From assembly GCA_937888665.1 (NCBI GenBank), contig CALBET010000941.1, forward strand, positions 1-7,113: DNA of 7,113 nucleotides. The letters run 5' to 3'. Position 1 is the stretch's first letter. Every line of letters begins with the position of its first letter. The translations under genes were made by a program, and so were the position numbers. The notes beneath the pieces are model-generated. The model saw only the letters and a list, made by a program, of their open reading frames with translations, had not been told where the DNA came from and ran no database searches. This stretch comes from an uncultured Acidobacteriota bacterium (lineage in GTDB: Bacteria > Acidobacteriota > Vicinamibacteria > Vicinamibacterales > UBA8438). Below, one piece after another: positions 1-4,943 of the stretch.

Positions 1-256
1 ACTCTGACCTGGCCACAAGCCCCATCTGGCTCCTCGCCAATGCACTTCAGGCACATGCGGTGGTGGACGGTCACGTCGCCGGTTCCATCCCCTGGACCCA
101 CGGTCCGCCTCGCGATGCTCGCCCGGTGACGTCGTCCGTTCTTCGCGTCTGATCCACCCTTCCAGATCGACGGCTGCCTCGCCGTCTGATTTCCGTTCTA
201 TCCACACTGGAGATGCTGGTGGTGCCTTGGCACCGTCCGCGAACAGGAAGGGTCGC
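1..256. other. Leader region upstream of copA, no supported gene
   Basis: No convincing gene is visible here. Two short open stretches reach the left edge on the + strand; they end at a TGA at 127-129 and at a TGA near 150, and neither translation resembles a family I recognise. On the - strand, a frame without a clear start runs off the left edge and contains Met-Cys-Leu-Lys-Cys; it could be the beginning of a divergent gene but is too short to call. The 3' half holds a small hairpin (169-186) and short direct repeats: TCCGTTCT at 135-142 and 192-199, CGTCTGAT at 146-153 and 183-190. The copA promoter should lie here, but I see no consensus -35/-10 pair. Confidence 0.4.
169..186. terminator. 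Weak hairpin upstream of copA
   Basis: GACGGC and GCCGTC form a 6-bp perfect stem with a 6-base loop, followed a few bases later by TTTCC. It could end transcription from an upstream gene, or be part of the copA leader. The stem is short and the T-run poor, so this is tentative. Confidence 0.2.
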
Positions 257-2170
257 ATGACCGAACAGTGGTTACATCGCTACGCCCCCCGCGCTCGACG
301 TCGGCCGGCGCGGACAAGCCGGACGCCGGACCCATCGCGCCGGACCTTCGTCAAAGGGCTGGCCATGGGGGGCGCCGTGGCCGGGCTCGGGTTGTGGCGC
401 TCTGGCGCACAGGCGTTCTTCGATTCCGCTCATACCGCGATGCTCGAAGGGACGGTGTTCGACCTGCGCATCGGCGAGACGCTCATGGATTTCACCGGCT
501 CGCCACGGGTCGCCCTGACCGTCAATGGTTCAGTGCCGTCGCCGACGTTGCGTTGGCGCGAGGGTGACACCGTCACTGTCCGAGTGGCCAACACCCTTGA
601 CGAAGACTCGTCGATTCACTGGCACGGCATCTTGCTGCCGGCGAACCAGGACGGCGTGCCGGGACTTAGTTTCGATGGTATCGGGCGCGGCGAGACGCAC
701 ACCTATCGGTTCACGGTGCGCCAGGGCGGCACCTACTGGTATCACAGCCACTCGGGGTTCCAGGAACAGCGCGGCCTCTACGGGGCGCTCGTCATCGACC
801 CGCTCGACCCGGAGCCGTTTACCTATGACCGCGACCATGTGGTGATGCTGTCCGACTGGACGGATGAGCATCCGGACCGCGTCTTCGCGAAACTCAAGAA
901 GCAGGCGGACTACTACAACTTCAACCAACCGACCGTTGGCGACTTCGTGCGTGACGTTCGGGTCAGAGGCCTCGGGACGGCTCTGGCCGACCGGGCCGCC
1001 TGGGGCGAGATGCGCATGAACCGCACCGACCTCTCCGACGTCACCGGTGCCACCTACACCTTTTTGATGAACGGGCATGCGCCGGCCGGCAACTGGACGG
1101 GGCTGTTCAGCCCAGGCGAACGGGTCCGCCTGCGATTCATCAACGGGTCCGCGATGAGCTATTTCTACGTCCGGATCCCTGGTCTGCGCATGCAGGTTGT
1201 CGCGGCCGACGGCCAGTATGTCCATCCGGTGACGGTGGACGAGTTTCGCATCGCGTCGGGGGAGACGGTGGACGTCCTGGTCGAGCCGTCAGGCCAGGAT
1301 GCCTTCTCCATCTGTGCGCAGTCGCTGGACCGGACGGCGTATGCCAGCGGGACACTGGCCGTGCGCGAAGGGCTGCGGGGGCCGGTGCCCCCGCTTGATC
1401 CGAGACCGTTGTTGACGATGGCGGATATGGGGCACGCTCAGCATGGCGGCGGGCACGGAGCACCGCCCGGCGCGAGGCCGGATGTGCCGCCCGGTATCCA
1501 CGATGCCCACGGGGCTCCAGAGGCGGTCACGCCACCAACCGATCCACACGCCGCACATGGTGCCGGCGGGCACGCCGTCGCCACGCCGCCGCCGGACGAC
1601 CACGCGACGCACGAGATGCCATCGAAGGCCGCCGACGCCGCGACCATGCAGACGCATCCGTCCAGCGAACGAGGCAACCCACTCGTGGACATGCAGACCA
1701 TGATGCCCAGTTCGCGTCTCGATGATCCTGGCATCGGGTTGCGCGACAACGGGCGACGGGTGCTGACCTACGCCGATCTGCGAACGCTGTTTCCGGACCC
1801 CGACGGGCGCGAGCCGGGTCGTACCGTGGAATTCCACCTGACCGGTCACATGGGGCGGTTCGTGTGGTCGTTCGACGGTGTCACGTTCTCCGATGCGGAA
1901 CCGATCCGGCTCACCTACGGCGAACGGATGCGGATCGTGCTGGTGAACGACACCATGATGCCGCACCCGATGCACTTGCACGGCATGTGGAGCGACCTCG
2001 AGGATGACGAGGGTGAGTTCCATCTGCGGAAGCACATCATCGACATGCCGCCCGGTACCAAAAGGAGTTTCCGAGTGCGGGCCGACGCGTTGGGGCGCTG
2101 GGCGTTCCATTGCCACCTGCTGTACCACATGGCCGCCGGCATGTTCAGGGAAGTGCGGGTGGATGTATGA
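257..2170 (+). CDS. copA: CopA-family copper resistance multicopper oxidase, Tat-exported
   Basis: Periplasmic multicopper oxidase of the CopA/PcoA family, which binds copper and is thought to oxidise Cu(I) to the less toxic Cu(II) using oxygen. The 637-residue protein starts at ATG 257, behind AGGAAGGG at 245-252; an in-frame TTG at 227 has no comparable ribosome site. A twin-arginine signal, SRRTFVKG (residues 27-34), precedes a hydrophobic stretch. All four copper-ligand blocks are present: HWH (121-123), HSH (163-165), HPMHLH (570-575) and HCHLLYHMAAGM (618-629), supplying type 1, 2 and 3 sites with Cys619 and Met629. SDWTDEHPDR and LMNGHAPAGNWTGLF are typical CopA segments. Residues about 388-483 are a low-complexity linker with 11 His and several Met, where family members often carry Met-rich repeats. 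The stop overlaps copB by four bases, indicating translational coupling. The family assignment is very secure; the substrate is inferred from the family. Confidence 0.97.
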   Translation: MTEQWLHRYAPRARRRPARTSRTPDPSRRTFVKGLAMGGAVAGLGLWRSGAQAFFDSAHTAMLEGTVFDLRIGETLMDFTGSPRVALTVNGSVPSPTLRWREGDTVTVRVANTLDEDSSIHWHGILLPANQDGVPGLSFDGIGRGETHTYRFTVRQGGTYWYHSHSGFQEQRGLYGALVIDPLDPEPFTYDRDHVVMLSDWTDEHPDRVFAKLKKQADYYNFNQPTVGDFVRDVRVRGLGTALADRAAWGEMRMNRTDLSDVTGATYTFLMNGHAPAGNWTGLFSPGERVRLRFINGSAMSYFYVRIPGLRMQVVAADGQYVHPVTVDEFRIASGETVDVLVEPSGQDAFSICAQSLDRTAYASGTLAVREGLRGPVPPLDPRPLLTMADMGHAQHGGGHGAPPGARPDVPPGIHDAHGAPEAVTPPTDPHAAHGAGGHAVATPPPDDHATHEMPSKAADAATMQTHPSSERGNPLVDMQTMMPSSRLDDPGIGLRDNGRRVLTYADLRTLFPDPDGREPGRTVEFHLTGHMGRFVWSFDGVTFSDAEPIRLTYGERMRIVLVNDTMMPHPMHLHGMWSDLEDDEGEFHLRKHIIDMPPGTKRSFRVRADALGRWAFHCHLLYHMAAGMFREVRVDV

Positions 2171-3117
2171 GACGCCCGGCCACGGCGGTGGATTGGTGGC
2201 TGGCGCTGTGCGTGGGCATGGGCATGGTCGCGACCCTCATGTCCGGTTCCGCGCGCGCCCAGCCCGCTGGGCACGACGCGCCATCGGCCGTTCCCGCTCA
2301 GCCGCCGCGGCACGCGGCCGACCACGTGGAGTCCGAGCCGACGAGGCCGGCTGAAGAGAGCCCGTCGCACGACCAACACGCGGAGCACGCGCCGGTGCCG
2401 GATCAGCCCGTGACACCGATTCCCCCGGTCACCGAAGCGGACCGGGCGGCGGCGTTTCCCGATGTCGAGTCGCATGCGATGCACGACAACGCGTTGCACT
2501 CCTTCGTGCTGCTGGACCAGCTGGAGTGGCGGCGTGGTGTCGACCGGAGCGCGGCGACCTGGGATTCCAAGGGGTGGATTGGCCGCGATCTGGACCGCCT
2601 GTGGTTCCGCGCCGAAGGCGCGTCCGAAGACGGTCGCCTGGGTGACGCCGAGGCCCATCTCTTCTACGGGCGGGGGTTCGCCCGCTGGTGGGATGTGCTG
2701 GTGGGGCTGCGGCAGGATGTCCGGCCGGGGCCGGCGCAGTCGTGGCTGGCGGTGGGGATCCAGGGACTGGCACCGTACTGGTTCGAGGTGGAGGCGACCG
2801 CCTATCTGGGCCGCGGAGGTCAGACGGCGGCTCGCCTCGAGGCGGAGTACGACCTGCTGCTCACCAACCGGCTCGTACTGCAGCCGCTGGTCGAGGCGAA
2901 CCTGTACGGCAAGAGCAACGCGGAACGAGGCATCGGCGCCGGTATCAGCACGTTCGAGGCCGGATTCCGGCTCCGGTACGAGTTCCGCCGCGAGGTCGCG
3001 CCCTACATCGGTGTAACCTGGAACAACGCGTTCGGCCAGACGGCCGACTTCGCGTCGTCCGCGGGCGACACCATAAGCGGGCGCCGGTATCTGGCCGGTC
3101 TTCGGCTCTGGTTCTGA
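2167..3117 (+). CDS. copB: CopB-family outer-membrane copper resistance protein
   Basis: CopB/PcoB-type protein, an outer-membrane beta-barrel that binds copper and acts with CopA. I chose ATG 2167, inside the ATGA overlap with copA, because it begins a proper signal peptide (Arg-Arg, then a hydrophobic core, with likely cleavage after Ala-Arg-Ala near residue 31); an in-frame upstream ATG at 2110 lies deep within copA and would bury that signal. The mature N-terminus (about 32-105) is Pro/His-rich, with His at 36, 49, 53, 68, 71 and 74. The CopB domain fills about 106-316: DNALHSFVLLDQLEW opens it, followed by WFRAEG, the Arg-Gln-Asp strand region, GIQGLAPYWFEVEAT and a closing LRLWF. The terminal Phe is typical of barrels inserted by BamA. 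The length of 316 residues is normal for the family. It is translationally coupled to copA. Confidence 0.95.
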   Translation: MRRPATAVDWWLALCVGMGMVATLMSGSARAQPAGHDAPSAVPAQPPRHAADHVESEPTRPAEESPSHDQHAEHAPVPDQPVTPIPPVTEADRAAAFPDVESHAMHDNALHSFVLLDQLEWRRGVDRSAATWDSKGWIGRDLDRLWFRAEGASEDGRLGDAEAHLFYGRGFARWWDVLVGLRQDVRPGPAQSWLAVGIQGLAPYWFEVEATAYLGRGGQTAARLEAEYDLLLTNRLVLQPLVEANLYGKSNAERGIGAGISTFEAGFRLRYEFRREVAPYIGVTWNNAFGQTADFASSAGDTISGRRYLAGLRLWF

Positions 3118-3162
3118 CGAGGCAGGCCGCGCACTGACGCGGAACGGTCGTTCACGCAGGTA

Positions 3163-3169
3163 GAGGAGA
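3163..3169 (+). promoter_or_regulatory. Ribosome binding site of the cupredoxin gene
   Basis: GAGGAGA sits seven bases before ATG 3177. It is the strongest Shine-Dalgarno match in this part of the window and fixes the start of the cupredoxin gene. This suggests independent and efficient translation even though the gene probably shares a transcript with copAB. Confidence 0.7.
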
Positions 3170-3176
3170 GTGGATC

Positions 3177-3869
3177 ATGCGAATACCAGACAAGACACGT
3201 ATAGTGCGCGACGTCGTGACGGGGACCGGGGCCGCACTTGCGGTCGTTGGGGTGATGGTGGCGGGGTTCGGCGTTCCCACCCTGGTCGTGGCGCAAGGGG
3301 CCGAACCGGTCCGGATCGACGTCACGCTGGATGAGTTCTCGTTTTCCCCCGAGCCGCTGAGGATTCCGGCTGGGCGACCGGTGACCCTGGTGATCCGGAA
3401 CGTCGGGAAAGTGCCGCACGAGTTCATGGCCGGCCGCGAGGCGGAGGACACGGACTTTCGGCACGATCTGTTCGCCGATCTCCATGTCAACATCGAACCC
3501 GTCGCGGCGGCGGCCACCGGTCACGAAGGCCACGGTGGGGAGCCGGCCGAGGCCGAGCATGCACACGCGGGGGCCGGCCACGATGAACATGCCGCTGGGG
3601 CGGGACACGATGAACATGCTGCCGGGGCAGAGCACGGCACCGGTCATGACGCCGAACACGCGCACGATGCCGCGCAGGACGCTCCCGCAGCGGGCGGCCA
3701 TGCGCATGCCGAGGGTCACGCGCATGGCACCATGGTGGAAGCTGGCGCCGGTGAGACGTTTCTCATGACGTTCACGCTGCCGGAAGACCGCCGGGGCGAG
3801 TGGGCCACCGGCTGCTTCTTGACGGGGCATTACGCCGAGGGCATGCACGGCGTGTTGATCGTCGAATAG
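3177..3869 (+). CDS. Secreted cupredoxin with His-rich insert
   Basis: Exported type-1 copper protein of the plastocyanin/azurin-like cupredoxin fold, 230 residues. A signal peptide (charged start, hydrophobic 18-40, cleavage probably near the Ala-Gln at 39-40) is followed by a first half (44-102: VRIDVTLDEFSFSPEPLRIP, then VTLVIRNVGKVPHEF) that supplies His81. The second half (about 188-230) supplies Cys213, His218 and Met223 in the arrangement C-x4-H-x4-M, so a complete His-Cys-His-Met site is present. Between the halves lies a low-complexity segment (about 103-187) with 16 His in residues 116-183, including two exact copies of AGAGHDEHA. Ordinary cupredoxins need only a few tens of residues there. 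It follows copB by 59 bases and is closed by a strong hairpin, so it is probably the third gene of a copper operon. Copper buffering or electron transfer with CopA is inference. It may relate to CopI-type copper-tolerance cupredoxins, although the His-rich part is internal here. Confidence 0.9.
   Translation: MRIPDKTRIVRDVVTGTGAALAVVGVMVAGFGVPTLVVAQGAEPVRIDVTLDEFSFSPEPLRIPAGRPVTLVIRNVGKVPHEFMAGREAEDTDFRHDLFADLHVNIEPVAAAATGHEGHGGEPAEAEHAHAGAGHDEHAAGAGHDEHAAGAEHGTGHDAEHAHDAAQDAPAAGGHAHAEGHAHGTMVEAGAGETFLMTFTLPEDRRGEWATGCFLTGHYAEGMHGVLIVE
3567..3620 (+). repeat. Tandem 27-bp coding repeat (AGAGHDEHA x2)
   Basis: Two adjacent 27-bp units at 3567-3593 and 3594-3620 both encode AGAGHDEHA. They differ at four positions, all synonymous third bases. 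A degenerate third unit (Ala-Gly-Ala-Glu-His) follows from 3621. The repeat lies in the His-rich insert of the cupredoxin. Confidence 0.85.
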
Positions 3870-3876
3870 CACCGCC

Positions 3877-3919
3877 ACGCGGGCGGGACCTTCGAGGCGA
3901 GCCGAGGTTCCGCCCGCGT
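3877..3919 (+). terminator. Strong hairpin ending the copper gene block
   Basis: ACGCGGGCGGGACCT (3877-3891) pairs with AGGTTCCGCCCGCGT (3905-3919) over 15 bp, with a single G-U pair and a 13-base loop. It begins eight bases after the cupredoxin stop, where an intrinsic terminator would be expected. No run of T follows (TCTGCCCGTGTT), so it may instead be a 3' stabilising or attenuating structure separating the copper genes from those downstream. Confidence 0.6.
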
Positions 3920-3953
3920 CTGCCCGTGTTCCGTCGCAATGTAGAGGTGAACA

Positions 3954-4166
3954 GTGTTGAAAGTCCGCTGGTGCGCGTCCCTCCTCCTCCTCCTACTGCC
4001 GGCGGGGTCGGTCACGCTCGCCGATCATCGTGATCATGAGATAGAGGTCCTACAAGGAACCGTTGTGAGGACCCGAGAGGGGGCCATCGAGGTGGAGGGA
4101 ATGTCCCCAATGTGTATGGCGAATGCGGCTTTGGATGCAATCACTCGGACACCCACGATATCGTAA
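3954..4166 (+). CDS. Small secreted-type ORF, possibly a truncated gene
   Basis: A 70-residue reading frame with a GTG start behind GAGGTGA (3944-3950). The N-terminus is a convincing signal peptide: Lys/Arg, then six Leu in a row from a CTC repeat at 3981-3992, then Pro-Ala-Gly and likely cleavage after Thr-Leu-Ala (near 23). The mature part begins DHRDHEIEV and continues QGTVVRTREGAIEVEG, two predicted beta strands that resemble the opening of small OB-fold-like periplasmic proteins often seen in metal loci (DUF5666-like; impression only). Those proteins continue for another 50 or more residues, whereas this frame drifts into unremarkable sequence and stops. Both other frames stay open past the stop, and base composition is less GC-rich than in copAB. 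It could be a frameshifted remnant or a genuine short protein. I cannot assign a function. Confidence 0.4.
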   Translation: MLKVRWCASLLLLLLPAGSVTLADHRDHEIEVLQGTVVRTREGAIEVEGMSPMCMANAALDAITRTPTIS

Positions 4167-4375
4167 CAGCCTCCTCTGGCCTGGGCTGCTGCAAGGAACG
4201 TGTCAGACTCACGCGGGCGTGCACCAGGAGAACATGGCGTGGCTCAGAGCCCGGCGCCCCGATGCCTGACCGTCCACCACACTGGGCGTCACCCCGTGTC
4301 GGCCCGGCGCTGGTCCGTCGTTTGCAACACGTCCAGCGAGGTTCATATCGCCCGGTTCGGCTCTGCGGCGCCTCC

Positions 4376-4395
4376 GTGCTAGTCGAGTGCTAGTC
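4376..4395 (+). repeat. Two GTGCTAGTC direct repeats, 11-bp period
   Basis: GTGCTAGTC occurs at 4376-4384 and again at 4387-4395, separated by two bases, so the copies are about one DNA helical turn apart. The second copy forms the left arm of the adjacent palindrome, and a near-inverted third copy (GACTAGTGC, 4410-4418) forms its right side. The arrangement looks like a protein-binding site. Confidence 0.6.
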
Positions 4396-4415
4396 CCCTG
4401 GTTCCAGGGGACTAG
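4390..4415. promoter_or_regulatory. Perfect palindrome, candidate operator
   Basis: CTAGTCCCCTGG (4390-4401) and CCAGGGGACTAG (4404-4415) are exact inverted repeats around a TT centre. In RNA the stem could extend by two G-U pairs and one G-C pair. It lies 40 bases upstream of the TATAAT box of the SpoIIAA-like gene and is not followed by T residues. An operator or activator site is therefore more likely than a terminator, though a terminator for an upstream transcript is not excluded. Confidence 0.55.
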
Positions 4416-4454
4416 TGCAGTATGGTCGAACGCGTACGGTGCGGGGACGCGCTA

Positions 4455-4460
4455 TATAAT
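4455..4460 (+). promoter_or_regulatory. Consensus -10 box (TATAAT) for the SpoIIAA-like gene
   Basis: A perfect TATAAT lies in otherwise GC-rich sequence 18 bases before the ATG at 4478. No recognisable TTGACA-like -35 is present at 16-18 bp spacing (bases there read GCGTAC), so activation by a protein bound at the upstream palindrome is plausible. Transcription would start around 4467, which leaves a leader of only about 11 bases. Confidence 0.5.
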
Positions 4461-4465
4461 CGGAC

Positions 4466-4470
4466 AGGAG
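4466..4470 (+). promoter_or_regulatory. Ribosome binding site of the SpoIIAA-like gene
   Basis: AGGAG, seven bases before ATG 4478, fixes the start. It coincides with the transcription start predicted from the TATAAT box, so a transcript from that box would carry little or no sequence upstream of the ribosome site. Confidence 0.6.
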
Positions 4471-4477
4471 ATCCATC

Positions 4478-4840
4478 ATGGACAAGGCAATCGAGATCAC
4501 GATTGTTGGCTCAGTCATGGAAATCGACGTGACCGGTAAATTGACCAAGGAGGACTACGAACACTTCGTCCCGGCCACGGATGAGCTCATCAAGAAACAT
4601 GGCAAGATCCGGATCCTGTTCGCGATGCACGACTTTCATGGCTGGTCGGCGGGCGCCGCTTGGGCGGACATCAAGTTCGACCTGAGACATTTTTCACACA
4701 TCGAGCGGCTCGCCATCGTCGGCGAGAGCAAGTGGGAGCACGGCATGGCCCTTTTCTGTCGGCCCTTCACGACGGCAACACTGCGCTACTTCGATATCGC
4801 GAACATTGAAGACGCCCGAACCTGGATCAACGCAGAATAG
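4478..4840 (+). CDS. SpoIIAA-like (STAS/Sec14-type, DUF3478) protein
   Basis: A 120-residue cytoplasmic protein of the SpoIIAA-like family (formerly DUF3478), whose fold resembles the STAS anti-sigma antagonist and lipid-binding CRAL-TRIO/Sec14 folds. The molecular role of the family is not well established. Visible hallmarks are an early strand pair (EITIVGSVMEIDVTGKLTKEDYE, about 6-28, split here by position only), the central strand KIRILFAM (43-50), HGWSAGAAWADIKFD (54-68), the strand IERLAIVGESKWEHGM (75-90) and a C-terminal RPFTTATLRYFD (95-106) with the closing Ala-Arg-Thr-Trp-Ile. The length is complete for the family. There is no signal peptide or membrane segment. It has its own promoter-like TATAAT and palindrome, and its base composition is less GC-rich than copAB, so it may be regulated separately from the copper genes. 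Membership is secure; a link to copper or stress is only contextual. Confidence 0.9.
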   Translation: MDKAIEITIVGSVMEIDVTGKLTKEDYEHFVPATDELIKKHGKIRILFAMHDFHGWSAGAAWADIKFDLRHFSHIERLAIVGESKWEHGMALFCRPFTTATLRYFDIANIEDARTWINAE

Positions 4841-4943
4841 CCCAGCGGTTCGCGGGGCGCGTCCTTCCGGGCCACAGCCGTTAGACTTGGGGTCGGGGTT
4901 GTTACCATCGTCGCATCGCGGATCGGGCTCTCAAGAGGACGTC
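4841..4943. other. Spacer between the SpoIIAA-like and propeller genes
   Basis: This 103-base spacer has no gene. TAGACT (4882-4887) and TACCAT (4903-4908) are four-of-six matches to -35 and -10 boxes, but at a short 15-base spacing, so a promoter here is only a weak possibility. The ribosome site AGAGGA (4934-4939) lies at its end. Confidence 0.3.

Larger units (their letters stand above)
4167..4477. other. Intergenic region with regulatory elements at its 3' end
   Basis: About 310 bases without a convincing gene. A + strand frame from 4112 to 4393 is open and Cys-containing at its start (Gly-Glu-Cys-Gly-Phe-Gly-Cys), but it has no ribosome site, becomes Arg/Pro-rich shadow-like sequence, and resembles nothing I know. 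It may include the out-of-frame continuation of the small ORF before it. I see no tRNA or other RNA gene. The last 100 bases hold a palindrome, direct repeats and a promoter box, listed separately. Confidence 0.5.

Noticed and set aside
227..256. TTG start giving copA ten extra residues
   Set aside because: No ribosome site precedes TTG 227, whereas ATG 257 follows AGGAAGGG and still leaves a normal Tat signal.
1289..2128. Long minus-strand open frame across copA
   Set aside because: It is a shadow of copA in GC-rich sequence; the opposite frame carries unmistakable multicopper oxidase motifs.
2110..2166. Earlier ATG for copB
   Set aside because: It would overlap the essential copper-ligand end of copA and place charged residues ahead of the signal peptide; ATG 2167 in the ATGA overlap is the usual arrangement.
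3567..3647. CRISPR-like array
   Set aside because: The units are directly adjacent without spacers and lie in frame inside a protein gene.
3003..3878. Minus-strand open frame across the cupredoxin
   Set aside because: It is antisense to a gene with a ribosome site, signal peptide and complete copper ligands, and its translation has no recognisable domain.
4112..4393. 93-residue + strand frame with Cys residues
   Set aside because: No ribosome site, Arg/Pro-rich shadow-type composition and no recognisable family; kept only as possible remnant sequence.
4390..4415. Palindrome as an insertion-sequence end or attachment site
   Set aside because: No transposase or integrase, no second copy, and no flanking target duplication are visible in the window.
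4806..4943. Longer N-terminus of the propeller protein starting at TTG 4806
   Set aside because: It overlaps the end of the SpoIIAA-like gene, encodes Pro/Ser-rich sequence unlike a domain, and would hide the signal peptide at 4944.
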